Shown here: positions 24,805 through 33,086 of the stretch, one piece after another
Layout: each line of letters opens with the position of its first letter
How positions within the stretch are numbered: the stretch's first letter is position 1
Origin: Micromonospora sp. ALFpr18c
GTDB taxonomy: Bacteria > Actinomycetota > Actinomycetes > Mycobacteriales > Micromonosporaceae
Direction: 5' to 3'
Assembly: GCF_008868155.1 (NCBI RefSeq)
Contig: NZ_WBKR01000017.1
Span: 1-49,987 of the forward strand
Length of the DNA stretch: 49,987 nt
Notes under the pieces: model-generated
The model's input: only the letters and a program-made list of their open reading frames with translations
What the model was told of the DNA's origin: nothing
The model's database searches: none
Translations under genes and position numbers: made by a program

Positions 24805-25765
24805 CCCGAGTACCGCATCGATCGTCAGCACCCCTGCCGCGCACCCGACCGACGCTGCCACCCCCGCAGCCCCGGGCGCACCGCAGAGCAACGAGAAGCC
24901 CCGTGGCCTGCTCGGCGACGCATGGCGGGATCTGCGCCGTAAGCCGCTGTTTTGGATCTCGGCCACGCTGATCGTGATCTTCCTGCTGATGGCCGCCTTC
25001 CCGGCGCTGTTCGCCCCGGGTGACGCGGTCAACGGTTCGCTGTCGCGCAGCCTCAACAAGCCGGGCGCCGAAGGCTGGTTCGGTTACGACGTGCAGGGCC
25101 GCGACGTCTACGCCCGGGTCATCTACGGCGCGCGGGCGTCCATCGTGGTCGCCGTCCTCTCCGTGATGGGCACCCTGCTGGTCGGCGGCACCATGGGCAT
25201 CATCGCGGGCTACCGCGGTGGCTGGGTGGACGGTCTGCTCAGCCGGATCGCCGACGTCTTCTTCGGTCTGCCGTTCGTGCTGGGCGCGATCGTCATCCTG
25301 ACCACGTTCAACGGCTCGGGCTCCGGCAACAGCAAGGCCCAGATCATGGGCCTCGTCATCGTCTCCCTGACCGTCCTGAGCTGGCCGGTGGTCATGCGGC
25401 TGATGCGGTCCTCGGTGCTCGCCACCAAGGAGGCCGACTACATCGTCGCGGCCCGCGCGCTGGGTGCCGGCACCGGTCGGATCATCCTCAAGCACCTGCT
25501 GCCGAACTGCCTGGCCCCGCTGCTGGTCTACGGCACGATCATGGTCGGCTCGTTCATCGGCGCCGAGGCGACGCTGTCGTTCCTCGGTGTCGGCCTGAAG
25601 TCGCCGGTGGTGTCCTGGGGCATCATGATCAGTGACGGGCAGCAGTTCATCCGGGTCGCGCCGGGGCTGGTGTTCTTCCCCGCCGCGTTCCTCGTCACCG
25701 CAGTGCTGAGCTTCGTGATGCTCGGTGAGGCGGTCCGCGAGGCCCTCGATCCGAAACTCCGCTAG
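24797..25765 (+). CDS. oppC: Oligopeptide ABC transporter permease OppC (operon 1)
   Basis: The 322-aa second permease subunit has a polar Pro/Ala-rich N-terminal stretch of about 40 residues, the OppC_N segment GLLGDAWRDLRRKPLFWISA, a first helix, then the five-helix permease domain. The coupling motif reads KEADYIVAARALGAGTGRII, and the SFIGAEATLSFLGVGL stretch and final LGEAVREALDPKLR are family-typical. It starts inside the oppB stop and is followed by oppD after 11 bases. Confidence 0.95.
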   Translation: MSDPSTASIVSTPAAHPTDAATPAAPGAPQSNEKPRGLLGDAWRDLRRKPLFWISATLIVIFLLMAAFPALFAPGDAVNGSLSRSLNKPGAEGWFGYDVQGRDVYARVIYGARASIVVAVLSVMGTLLVGGTMGIIAGYRGGWVDGLLSRIADVFFGLPFVLGAIVILTTFNGSGSGNSKAQIMGLVIVSLTVLSWPVVMRLMRSSVLATKEADYIVAARALGAGTGRIILKHLLPNCLAPLLVYGTIMVGSFIGAEATLSFLGVGLKSPVVSWGIMISDGQQFIRVAPGLVFFPAAFLVTAVLSFVMLGEAVREALDPKLR

Positions 25766-25776
25766 GGGAGATCCAG

Positions 25777-26820
25777 TTGTCCGACATTCTCGTGTCCGAG
25801 CAGTCCGCGCCGGGATCCGGCGGGTCCGGACGTCCCTCCGGCCGGCTGCTCGAGGTCGACGACCTGCGGGTGGAGTTCCGCACCCGGGACGGCGTCGCAA
25901 AGGTCATCAACGGGGTCACGTACCACGTCGACGCGGGGGAGACCCTCGCCGTGCTCGGCGAGTCCGGCTCCGGCAAGAGCGTCACGGCGCAGACCATCAT
26001 GGGCATCCTCGACACCCCGCCCGGGTTCGTCACCGGCGGGCAGGTTCGCTTCCACGGCAAGGACATGCTGCGCATGTCCGGCGAGGAGCGCCGCCGGATC
26101 CGCGGTGAGGGCATCGCGATGATCTTCCAGGACGCGCTCTCGGCACTGAACCCGGTCTTCACCGTCGGGTTCCAGATCGCCGAGCAGTTCCGCGTCCGGC
26201 GGGGCCTGGGCCGCGCGGAGGCCAAGAAGCGCGCGATCGAGATGCTCGACCAGGTCAAGATCCCGAACGCCAAGAGTCGGTTCAACAACTATCCGCACCA
26301 GTTCTCCGGCGGTATGCGGCAGCGCGCGATGATCGCGATGTCGCTGGCGCTCGACCCGGAGGTGCTGATCGCGGACGAGCCGACCACCGCGCTCGACGTG
26401 ACCGTGCAGGCCCAGATCATGGACCTGCTGGCCGAGCTTCAGCGTGAGCGGCAGATGGGCATGATCCTGATCACCCACGACCTCGGCGTGGTCGCCGACG
26501 TCGCGGACCGGATCGCGGTCATGTACGCGGGCCGGATCGTCGAGGAAGCCGACGTGTACGACCTGTACGCCAAGCCGGCGCACCCGTACACGATGGGTCT
26601 GATCGACTCGATCCCGCGCCTGGACGAGAAGGGGCAGCAGCTCCGGACGATCAAGGGCCTCCCGCCGAACCTGATGAACATCCCGCCGGGCTGCCCGTTC
26701 AACCCGCGTTGCCCCATGGTTCAGCCGGTGTGCCGGGAGAAGGTCCCGCCGCTGCTGCAGGTGGGCACCGCCCGGGCCAGCGCCTGCCACTTCGCCGAGG
26801 AGCTGGTGAACCGTGACTGA
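25777..26820 (+). CDS. oppD: Oligopeptide ABC transporter ATPase OppD (operon 1)
   Basis: The 347-aa ATP-binding subunit contains Walker [11 protein letters not shown], the Q-loop [13 protein letters not shown], the signature FSGGMRQR, Walker [15 protein letters not shown] and the switch His in [15 protein letters not shown]. It ends with the oligopeptide/dipeptide C-terminal domain and its cysteine motif [15 protein letters not shown], which in this subfamily can bind an iron-sulfur cluster. The start is a TTG at 25777, supported by GGGGAG 6 bases upstream; a GTG five codons later is the alternative. The stop overlaps oppF by eight bases. Confidence 0.95.
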   Translation: MSDILVSEQSAPGSGGSGRPSGRLLEVDDLRVEFRTRDGVAKVINGVTYHVDAGETLAVLGESGSGKSVTAQTIMGILDTPPGFVTGGQVRFHGKDMLRMSGEERRRIRGEGIAMIFQDALSALNPVFTVGFQIAEQFRVRRGLGRAEAKKRAIEMLDQVKIPNAKSRFNNYPHQFSGGMRQRAMIAMSLALDPEVLIADEPTTALDVTVQAQIMDLLAELQRERQMGMILITHDLGVVADVADRIAVMYAGRIVEEADVYDLYAKPAHPYTMGLIDSIPRLDEKGQQLRTIKGLPPNLMNIPPGCPFNPRCPMVQPVCREKVPPLLQVGTARASACHFAEELVNRD

Positions 26821-27826
26821 GAACATCCTCGAGGTCCGTGACCTGGTCAAGCACTACCCCGTCACCCAGGGTGTGGTGTTCAAGAAGACCGTCGGCCAGG
26901 TCAAGGCGGTCGACGGGGTCTCGTTCGGTCTGCGCGCCGGTGAGACGCTCGGCGTCGTCGGCGAGTCCGGCTGCGGCAAGTCGACCCTCGCCCGGGTGCT
27001 GATGAACCTGGAGAAGCCGACCGCCGGCAACGTGGTCTACAAGGGCCAGGACATCTCCAAGCTCTCCGGTGGGGCGCTGCGGCGTCTGCGTCGGCAGATC
27101 CAGCTGGTCATGCAGGACCCGTACACCTCGCTGAACCCGCGGATGACGGTCGGTGACCTGATCGGTGAGCCGTTCGAGATCCACCCGGAGGTGGCGCCGA
27201 AGGGCAGCCGTCGGGCCAAGGTCCGGGAGCTGCTCGACCTGGTCGGGCTCAATCCGGAGCACATCAACCGGTACCCGCACCAGTTCTCCGGCGGTCAGCG
27301 CCAGCGCATCGGCATCGCCCGTGCGCTCGCGCTGCGGCCGGAGGTGATCGTCTGCGACGAGCCGGTGTCGGCTCTGGACGTGTCCATCCAGGCTCAGGTG
27401 ATGAACCTGCTGGAGCAGTTGCAGGCCGAGTTCGGGTTGTCGTACATCTTCATCGCCCACGACCTGTCCGTGGTCCGGCACCTCTCGGACCGGGTCGCGG
27501 TCATGTACCTCGGCAAGATCGTCGAGATCGGCACCGAGGACGAGATCTACGAGCGGCCGACGCACCCGTACACGCAGGCGCTGCTCTCCGCGGTGCCGGT
27601 GCCCGACCCGACGCAGCGGCACCACAAGACGATCATCCGGCTCTCGGGTGACGTGCCGTCGCCGATCAGCCCGCCCTCGGGCTGCCGGTTCCGGACCCGC
27701 TGCTGGAAGGCGCAGGACGTGTGCGCCGAGAAGGTCCCGCTGCTGGAGGTCCGGCAGGGCTCGGACCACCCGAGCGCCTGCCACTTCGCCGAGAAGCGCG
27801 AGATCGTCGCCACCCACGAGGTGTGA
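26813..27826 (+). CDS. oppF: Oligopeptide ABC transporter ATPase OppF (operon 1)
   Basis: The 337-aa partner ATPase has Walker [13 protein letters not shown], the Q-loop [17 protein letters not shown], the signature [17 protein letters not shown], Walker [15 protein letters not shown] and switch His [10 protein letters not shown], then the C-terminal [13 protein letters not shown] cysteine motif. It starts at a GTG inside the end of oppD. It closes the operon and is followed by a strong terminator. The counterpart at 41676 is similar along its whole length. Confidence 0.95.
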   Translation: MTENILEVRDLVKHYPVTQGVVFKKTVGQVKAVDGVSFGLRAGETLGVVGESGCGKSTLARVLMNLEKPTAGNVVYKGQDISKLSGGALRRLRRQIQLVMQDPYTSLNPRMTVGDLIGEPFEIHPEVAPKGSRRAKVRELLDLVGLNPEHINRYPHQFSGGQRQRIGIARALALRPEVIVCDEPVSALDVSIQAQVMNLLEQLQAEFGLSYIFIAHDLSVVRHLSDRVAVMYLGKIVEIGTEDEIYERPTHPYTQALLSAVPVPDPTQRHHKTIIRLSGDVPSPISPPSGCRFRTRCWKAQDVCAEKVPLLEVRQGSDHPSACHFAEKREIVATHEV

Positions 27827-27836
27827 GTTCCCCGGG

Positions 27837-27873
27837 ACCGCCTGCCGACGTCGTCACGACGTCGGCAGGCGGT
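27837..27873 (+). terminator. Terminator of opp operon 1
   Basis: A perfect 17-bp stem (27837-27853 with 27857-27873) with a three-base loop starts 11 bases after the oppF stop and is followed by TTCGTCT. Confidence 0.9.
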
Positions 27874-27930
27874 TTCGTCTGTCCGGAACCCCGCACGGCC
27901 GAGTCGTCGGGGTGAGAGCGGAGTCGCCCG

Positions 27931-27990
27931 GACCGCCGGGATGGCTCACAGCGGGCCGCGGCCCGCCGGGATGGCTCACAGCGGGCCGCG
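27931..27990. repeat. 30-bp tandem duplication across the 3' end of chorismate mutase
   Basis: Bases 27931-27960 and 27961-27990 are tandem copies with one mismatch. The inner copy encodes the last residues (AGRGPL) and stop of the chorismate mutase. The outer copy repeats the same coding and stop just beyond it, in frame. Confidence 0.9.
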
Positions 27991-28368
27991 GCCCGCCCGC
28001 AGCAGCAGCAGCGCCAGTTGGGTGCCGTCGGCACCGAGCGCCGTCCGGAAGCGCTCCAGGATCTCCCGCTCCCGGGAGAGCACGAGCCGCGTCCCCCCGG
28101 AAGCCATCCGGGTCGCCCCGACCTCCTGGGACAGCGTCGCCCGTTCCTGCCAGAGCGAGATGAGTGCGTGGTCGATCTCGTCGATCCGTTCCCTGATCTC
28201 CACGATCCGGGCGGCGGCCATCGGCTCCGCGGTGCCGGTACGTGCCTCGACCGGGCCGCCGTCCCCGCTCGGAGGCGCGACCGCCGTCGCCGGCTCGCTC
28301 CCGGTTGTCGGGGACTGCTCCGTCGGTCGGATCGCGCCGCCGCTCTGCTCCACCACGTCTGTCATCAT
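27976..28368 (-). CDS. Chorismate mutase, AroQ-delta type (Rv0948c-like)
   Basis: The enzyme converts chorismate to prephenate, the branch point to phenylalanine and tyrosine. The 130-aa protein has a disordered, Pro/Thr-rich N-terminus of about 50 residues, then the all-helical CM_2 domain (IVEIRERIDEIDHALISLW, RMASGGTRLVLSREREILER, LALLLLRAGRGPL). The RMASGGTRLV and LLLLR-GRG segments match the intracellular chorismate mutase of M. tuberculosis, which is activated by binding DAHP synthase through its C-terminus; the same partnership is likely here. AGAGG lies 6 bases before the double ATG at 28368/28365. A candidate Tyr/Phe leader peptide and terminator precede it. As in Mycobacterium, it is divergent from the UvrD/PcrA helicase gene. 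Confidence 0.92.
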   Translation of the reverse strand: MMTDVVEQSGGAIRPTEQSPTTGSEPATAVAPPSGDGGPVEARTGTAEPMAAARIVEIRERIDEIDHALISLWQERATLSQEVGATRMASGGTRLVLSREREILERFRTALGADGTQLALLLLRAGRGPL

Positions 28369-28416
28369 CGGGTACCTCTCGCACTGTGGTGCCCGGTGCC
28401 CGGAACCTGGGACGGA

Positions 28417-28447
28417 AAAGCCCCGGACTCCAGGAGCCCGGGGCTTT
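28417..28447 (-). terminator. Attenuator terminator between leader ORF and chorismate mutase
   Basis: On the minus strand AAAGCCCCGG (28447-28438) pairs with CCGGGGCTTT (28426-28417), with a nested CTC/GAG pair inside the 11-base loop. A T follows, giving TTTT. It lies 17 bases after the stop of the leader ORF and 49 bases before the chorismate mutase start, where an attenuator belongs. Confidence 0.75.
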
Positions 28448-28448
28448 C

Positions 28449-28499
28449 GTAGGTCTGATTCGATCAGGCGCGACCTACGGCAGCCGGACTCCCGGTGCC
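28449..28499 (-). promoter_or_regulatory. Antiterminator elements of the chorismate mutase leader
   Basis: Three minus-strand elements lie here. (1) A hairpin right after the aromatic codons, GGCA...TGCC with CGG/CCG (28499-28479). (2) The 9-mer GGAGTCCGG (28492-28484) inside it, identical to 28431-28423 in the terminator and able to pair with CCGGGCTCC (28441-28433) of the terminator 5' side, with one G-U pair. (3) A hairpin GTAGGT...ACCTAC with inner CTGAT/ATCAG (28478-28449) that would bring the pairing strands together. A ribosome held on YYFYY would open (1) and allow (2). The pairing follows from the sequence; the function is inferred. Confidence 0.5.
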
Positions 28500-28547
28500 G
28501 TAGTAAAAGTAGTAACGCGCTGCGAACACGTCGTCGAGTATGCCCAT
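28464..28547 (-). CDS. Candidate 27-codon leader peptide with a Tyr-Tyr-Phe-Tyr-Tyr run
   Basis: The ORF starts ATG at 28547 after GGCGGAGGC and stops at TGA 28464-28466. It begins MGILDDVFAAR and codons 12-16 read YYFYY (TAC TAC TTT TAC TAC, 28500-28514). TTT is rare in this DNA. Five aromatic codons in a row, directly before a terminator and the chorismate mutase gene, are the pattern of an amino-acid-responsive attenuator: a starved ribosome would stall on them. GGAGG is only one base from the ATG, which is tight, but the PspC gene at 5151 has the identical GGAGGCATG context. Expression is not shown. Confidence 0.6.
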   Translation of the reverse strand: MGILDDVFAARYYFYYGTGSPAAVGRA

Positions 28548-28618
28548 GCCTCCGCCCCGTACGCAAGCGGTTCGCCCGGGACGACCGTGGGAGGTCGGGA
28601 AGTGTCCGCCCGGCGGCA

Positions 28619-28624
28619 TAGACT
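28619..28624 (+). promoter_or_regulatory. Candidate -10 box of pcrA
   Basis: TAGACT fits the actinobacterial -10 consensus and ends nine bases before the pcrA ATG, implying a very short or absent 5' untranslated region. No clear -35 box was found. Confidence 0.4.
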
Positions 28625-28633
28625 TGTCCGGCG

Positions 28634-31039
28634 ATGCATCCTCTCTTCGACATCCCCGCGTCCTCGCCTGCGCCGGAGTCCGCGCCGGCCCGTCCGGAGC
28701 GGCCCCGGCCGGCCGCCGTCCGCCTCGACCCGCAGCAGCTGCTCGCCGGGCTGAACGGCCCGCAACGCGACGCGGTCAGCCACGCCGGTTCGCCGCTGCT
28801 GATCGTGGCCGGCGCGGGATCCGGCAAGACCCGGGTGCTCACCCACCGGATCGCCTACCTGCTCGCCGCCCGGGACGTCCACCCCGGTGAGATCATCGCG
28901 ATCACCTTCACCAACAAGGCGGCCGGCGAGATGAAGGAGCGCGTCGCCGCGCTCGTCGGGCCGCGCGCCCGCCTGATGTGGGTGTCGACGTTCCACTCCG
29001 CGTGTGTCCGGATCCTGCGCGCCGAGCACGAGCACGCCGGCCTGAAGTCGACCTTCTCGATCTACGACGCGGACGACTCCCGGCGACTGATGCAGCTGGT
29101 CACCCGCGAACTCGATCTCGACCCCAAGCGCTACCCGGCGCGCGGGCTGGCCGCCCAGGTCTCCAACCTGAAGAACGAGCTGGTCGACCCGGAGCAGTTC
29201 GCCGCGCGGGCGTCGGGGCCCAACGAGCGGGCCCTCGCCGAGGCGTACACGCTGTACCAGCGCCGGTTGCGGGAGGCGCACGCACTCGACTTCGACGACC
29301 TGATCATGACGACGGTGCACCTGCTCCAGTCCCACCCGCACGTCGCGGAGAGCTACCGCCGGCGGTTCCGGCACGTGCTCGTGGACGAGTACCAGGACAC
29401 CAACCACGCCCAGTACGTCCTGATCAAGGAGTTGGTCTCCGGCACCGAGGGGCTGGAGCCGGCCGAGCTGTGCGTGGTCGGTGACGCCGACCAGTCGATC
29501 TACGCCTTCCGGGGCGCGACGATCCGCAACATCCTCGAGTTCGAGCGGGACTTCACCGACGCGCGGACGATCCTGCTGGAGCAGAACTACCGCTCCACCC
29601 AGACCATCCTCAACGCGGCCAACGCGGTGATCGACCGGAACACCTCCCGCAAGCCGAAGCGGCTGTGGAGCGAGGCCGGCGCCGGCGAGCGGATCGTCGG
29701 GTACGTCGCCGACACCGAGCACGCCGAGGCGGACTGGGTGGCCCGGGAGATCGACCGGCTGGTCGACGCCGACGAGACCCGTCCCGGTGACGTCGCGGTC
29801 TTCTACCGCACCAACGCCCAGTCGCGCGTCTTCGAGGAGGTGTTCATCCGGGTCGGCCTGCCCTACAAGGTGGTCGGCGGGGTGCGCTTCTACGAGCGCA
29901 AGGAGGTCCGCGACGCCCTGGCGTACCTGCGGTCGGTGGTCAACGACGACGACACGGTGAGCCTGCGGCGGGTGCTCAACACCCCCCGCCGGGGGATCGG
30001 CGACCGCGCGGAGGCATGCGTCGAGGCGCTTTCCAGCCGCGACCGCATCTCGTTCGGCGCGGCCCTGCGCCGGGCCCGGGAGGCACCGGGCATCTCCACC
30101 CGGGCGGCCAACGGCATCGGCGACTTCGTCGCGCTGCTCGACGGTGCCCGGGAGCTGGCCGAGACCGGCACCCCGGAGGAGGTGCTGGAGGCGCTGCTGA
30201 CCCGCTCGGGCTACCTGACCGAGCTGGAGGAGAGCCTGGACCCGCAGGACGCCGGCCGGGTGGACAACCTCCAGGAGCTGGTCAGCGTCGCCCGGGAGTA
30301 CACCGAGCGCATCGAGGCGCTGGGCGAGGAGGGGGAGCGGGCCACCCTGGCCGGCTTCCTCGAGCAGGTCGCGCTCGTCGCCGACGCCGACCAGATCCCC
30401 TCGGACGACCCCGACCACCAGGGCGTGGTCACCCTGATGACGTTGCACACCGCCAAGGGCCTGGAGTTCCCGGTGGTGTTCCTGACCGGGCTGGAGGATG
30501 GGGTCTTCCCGCACCTGCGTTCGCTGGGCGACACCCGCGAGCTGGAGGAGGAGCGCCGTCTGGCCTACGTCGGCATCACCCGTGCCCGGCAGCGGCTTTA
30601 CCTCTCCCGGGCGGTGACCCGCTCGGCGTGGGGGCAGCCGGCCTACAACCCGCCGTCGCGGTTCCTGGAGGAGCTGCCGACGGAACTGGTGCACTGGGAG
30701 CGCACCGAGGGGTCGTACACCTCGTGGGCCGGCGGGGGCGGCGGCGTGGGCGGCCGCGCGGACCGCGCGCCCGGCGTGCGTGGCACCTTCACCGGGGGTA
30801 CGCCGAAGGCGGCGCAGCTGGCCCAGCGGCTCGGTGTGGACGCCAGCCGGCTGACCACGGCCAGCGAGCTGCCGCAGGGGCCGAAGGTGGCCGCGGGCGA
30901 CCGGGTCAACCACCAGCGGTACGGCCTGGGGCGGGTGCTCGCCGTCGAGGGGCACGGTCCGGGTGCCCGTGCGCAGATCGACTTCGGCGACCAGACGATG
31001 TGGCTGGTGCTCCGGCACGCCCCGGTCGACAAGCTCTGA
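28634..31039 (+). CDS. pcrA: ATP-dependent DNA helicase PcrA/UvrD
   Basis: This superfamily 1A 3'-5' helicase acts in nucleotide excision repair and in clearing replication forks. The 801-aa protein shows Walker A VAGAGSGKTRVL (about residue 58), motif Ia ITFTNKAAGEM, motif II VDEYQDTN, motif III GDADQSIYAFRGA, motif IV EQNYRS, motif V VTLMTLHTAKGLEFPVVF and motif VI AYVGITRARQRLYL. The C-terminal part has a Gly-rich linker and a GDRVNHQRYGLGRVL segment, the PcrA-type end that contacts RNA polymerase. The short Pro-rich N-terminus precedes the helicase core. It is divergent from the chorismate mutase leader, as in other actinobacteria. Confidence 0.96.
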   Translation: MHPLFDIPASSPAPESAPARPERPRPAAVRLDPQQLLAGLNGPQRDAVSHAGSPLLIVAGAGSGKTRVLTHRIAYLLAARDVHPGEIIAITFTNKAAGEMKERVAALVGPRARLMWVSTFHSACVRILRAEHEHAGLKSTFSIYDADDSRRLMQLVTRELDLDPKRYPARGLAAQVSNLKNELVDPEQFAARASGPNERALAEAYTLYQRRLREAHALDFDDLIMTTVHLLQSHPHVAESYRRRFRHVLVDEYQDTNHAQYVLIKELVSGTEGLEPAELCVVGDADQSIYAFRGATIRNILEFERDFTDARTILLEQNYRSTQTILNAANAVIDRNTSRKPKRLWSEAGAGERIVGYVADTEHAEADWVAREIDRLVDADETRPGDVAVFYRTNAQSRVFEEVFIRVGLPYKVVGGVRFYERKEVRDALAYLRSVVNDDDTVSLRRVLNTPRRGIGDRAEACVEALSSRDRISFGAALRRAREAPGISTRAANGIGDFVALLDGARELAETGTPEEVLEALLTRSGYLTELEESLDPQDAGRVDNLQELVSVAREYTERIEALGEEGERATLAGFLEQVALVADADQIPSDDPDHQGVVTLMTLHTAKGLEFPVVFLTGLEDGVFPHLRSLGDTRELEEERRLAYVGITRARQRLYLSRAVTRSAWGQPAYNPPSRFLEELPTELVHWERTEGSYTSWAGGGGGVGGRADRAPGVRGTFTGGTPKAAQLAQRLGVDASRLTTASELPQGPKVAAGDRVNHQRYGLGRVLAVEGHGPGARAQIDFGDQTMWLVLRHAPVDKL

Positions 31040-31342
31040 CCCGTCACGCGGGGTGACGCGCGCCCAGCTCGCTGCCCGCCACGATTTCGCTTGATCATGC
31101 AAAGAGTGGCCTTCAGGAGTGCTCACCGCGCCGCTGCTCGCGGCCGCGTCTACGGTGTGTAGCTCGCCGCCAGCGCGGCGTGGATGGCCCGGTTCCGGTA
31201 CGGGCCGATGGAGTGGTTGTTGCGGGCCTGGACCGAGCAGCGGTGGCCACGGCTGCGCGCCGCGAGCCCGGCGTAGGTCTCCTGGTTGCTCCTGGGCCTG
31301 GCACCGGCGCTCGGCCCAGGAGCAAGTGAACCTACGGCGGTC
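31040..31342. other. Gap between pcrA and the first M23 gene, with a protein-like remnant
   Basis: No intact gene is supported in these 303 bases. On the minus strand, the frame ending at the stop 31150-31152 gives about 55 codons with protein-like composition (for example ETYAGLAARSRG, CSVQARNNHSIGPYRNRA, ALAASYTP) but no start. It could be the tail of a lost gene; fibronectin type III is a very weak guess. The other half is the palindrome at 31272-31336. Confidence 0.35.
31272..31336 (-). terminator. Long interrupted palindrome downstream of the M23 gene
   Basis: TTGCTCCTGGGCC (31286-31298) pairs with GGCCCAGGAGCAA (31313-31325), and outside it CGTAGGT (31272-31278) pairs with ACCTACG (31330-31336). 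It begins 6 bases after the M23 stop on the minus strand and may end that transcript, though there is no T-run. Confidence 0.55.
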
Positions 31343-32116
31343 TCAGCAGCCCAGGTCCACGCCGTGGGCCCGCATGTACGGGGCCGGGTCGATCTGGTTC
31401 CACATGCCCTGGTGCACCTCGAAGTGCAGGTGCGGGCCGGTGGCGTCGCCGGTGGCGCCCTCGTACCCGATGATCTGGCCGGCCTTGACCTTCTGGCCGA
31501 CCGTCACCGCGATCCGGCTCTGGTGGGCGTAGTGGGTCAGGTACCCGTTGCCGTGGTCGATGAAGACGGAGTTGCCGTAGCCGTCGGCGGCGTCGCCGGC
31601 CTGGGTGACCGTGCCCGCCGCGGCGGCGTGGATCGGGGTGCCGGAGGGCAGGGCGAGGTCGATACCGGCGTGCAGGGTGCCCCAGCGCTGGCCGTAGCAG
31701 GAGGTGACCGCCGCGCCCGGCATCGGGTCGACCCAGGCGGGGGTGGGCTTGGTGGTCTTCTTCGGCTTCGGCTTCGGCTTCGGCTTGGCGGTGGCCGTCT
31801 TCGCCGGTGTGGGGCTGGCGCTGGTCGTCGACGGGCTCACGCTCGGGGTGGCCGAGGGGGAGGCCGGCGCGGTCGACTCACGGGCGGAGCGGTCGGCCCG
31901 GCTGGCGGCCTCGGCCCGGGACTGCGCGTCGAGCGAGACGGCGGTGGGCGACGGGCGGTCCGGGCCGGTGGTGGCGACGGCGACTCCGCCCAGGCCGAGC
32001 GCCACCAGGGCAGCCGCGCCGAGCACGATGAGGCGGTTCCGCCGACGGGCGCGCTGCGGCTGCTCGACGGTGGTGTCGGGGGTGTTCTCGTTCTGGACGG
32101 GGCTGTCTTCCTGCAC
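31343..32116 (-). CDS. M23-family peptidoglycan endopeptidase with membrane anchor
   Basis: M23 zinc peptidases cut peptide cross-links of the cell wall. The 257-aa protein has a cytoplasmic basic tail, one TM helix at about 28-49, a long Ala/Ser/Thr/Pro linker with a KPKPKPKPKK repeat to about 125, and a C-terminal M23 domain. The zinc ligands are His149 and Asp153 (HAGIDLALPSG) and the HLHFEVH histidines 229/231. All catalytic residues are present, so it should be active outside the membrane. The start is a GTG at 32116 with only a moderate ribosome-binding site. It is one of two adjacent M23 genes; Rv0950c holds this position in Mycobacterium. Confidence 0.92.
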   Translation of the reverse strand: MQEDSPVQNENTPDTTVEQPQRARRRNRLIVLGAAALVALGLGGVAVATTGPDRPSPTAVSLDAQSRAEAASRADRSARESTAPASPSATPSVSPSTTSASPTPAKTATAKPKPKPKPKKTTKPTPAWVDPMPGAAVTSCYGQRWGTLHAGIDLALPSGTPIHAAAAGTVTQAGDAADGYGNSVFIDHGNGYLTHYAHQSRIAVTVGQKVKAGQIIGYEGATGDATGPHLHFEVHQGMWNQIDPAPYMRAHGVDLGC

Positions 32117-32331
32117 GGCGGACCTTCACAGTCGAGGGGCACTTGACCTCGAAATACTGGTGTCGGGTCGAGTCCGGCCGGGTACCGGGACCGCATCCGG
32201 ACCGGGCAGGTTGGCAGCGCTCTGCCCGGATACCTCCCGACCTGCGGTGATCCGTCCGTAAATATGATCATGGCGACTCGTGTCGTCGGTCACAGTCGGC
32301 GGTGTGGCCCAGGTGACATCCGGCACGAAAA

Positions 32332-32359
32332 ACCGCCCGGATCGACAGATCCGGGCGGT
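32332..32359 (-). terminator. Rho-independent terminator of the second M23 gene
   Basis: ACCGCCCGGATC (32332-32343) pairs with GATCCGGGCGGT (32348-32359) around GACA. On the minus strand the stem is followed by a run of T's (GGTTTTTCG). It starts 19 bases after the stop of the gene at 32379. Confidence 0.92.
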
Positions 32360-32378
32360 CAACGGTCGTTACGCACCG

Positions 32379-33086
32379 TCAGGAGGCGGCTACCTCGCTG
32401 TAAATTGCCTCGACTTGCAGCTTGATGTCCACTCCGTGGTCCTGAAGGAACGTCACCGGGTCGACCGGCTGGCCCTTGACATGGATCTCGAGGTGCAGGT
32501 GGACGCCGTAGGCGTGGCCGGTCTGGCCCACGAGGCCGAGCTGGTCACCCGCCTTGATCTGCTGCCCCTCCTTGACGCTGACCGCGGCGGAGTGGCCGTA
32601 GATCGCCTCGCTGCCGTCGGCGTGCTGGACGATCACCGCGTTGCCGTACCCGCCGAACCAACCGGCCTTGGTGACCACGCCGTCGTGGACCGCCACGTAC
32701 GGCGTGCCCTCGGGGACGACCAAGTCGACGCCGGTGTGCATCTTGCCCCAGCGGACCCCGTAGGGAGAGTTGAAGTCGTAGCCCTGCAGCGGCAGCAGCC
32801 AGACCTCGGGCTCGGCGGCGTCCTTGCCACGGCCGTCCCGGGAGGCGCGGTCGGCGTTGTCCGCACGGGCCGCGGCGTCCTGGCTGGTGACCGACGCCTG
32901 CTTGAGCTCGTCGAGAACCGACGGGCTGACGTCCTTGGCGTCCGGCAGGGCGCTCGCGCCGAGCGCGACGATGCCGGCTCCGACGAACGCCGTGGTGACG
33001 ACCGCGGCGTAGCGGCTGCGGGGTGGGGTGGGTACGCGGCGGCGACCGCGATATCGATCGGGCTCAGACGACAGGCGCTGGCGCAC
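32379..33086 (-). CDS. M23-family peptidoglycan endopeptidase, second copy
   Basis: The 235-aa protein has a basic N-terminus, a TM or signal helix at about 26-46, an alpha-helical charged linker to about 92 and an M23 domain with His117/Asp121 (HTGVDLVVPEG) and His196/His198 (HLHLEIH). It is related to the neighbour at 31343 but has a shorter linker. The frame is open to 33191; the GTG at 33086 is chosen because GGAGG lies 7-8 bases upstream, whereas the GTG at 33092 is too close to it. It has its own terminator, so the two M23 genes are probably separate transcripts. Confidence 0.9.
   Translation of the reverse strand: MRQRLSSEPDRYRGRRRVPTPPRSRYAAVVTTAFVGAGIVALGASALPDAKDVSPSVLDELKQASVTSQDAAARADNADRASRDGRGKDAAEPEVWLLPLQGYDFNSPYGVRWGKMHTGVDLVVPEGTPYVAVHDGVVTKAGWFGGYGNAVIVQHADGSEAIYGHSAAVSVKEGQQIKAGDQLGLVGQTGHAYGVHLHLEIHVKGQPVDPVTFLQDHGVDIKLQVEAIYSEVAAS

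Noticed and set aside
28369..28633. A T-box riboswitch controlling chorismate mutase
   Set aside because: No T-box bulge sequence or specifier-loop layout was seen; the leader ORF and paired hairpins explain the region better.
28475..31126. An 883-codon open frame on the minus strand across pcrA
   Set aside because: It is the antisense shadow of a certain helicase gene. Its composition (Asp/Arg/Val/Gly/Leu/Gln-rich) is that of a GC-rich reverse frame and no family motif is present.
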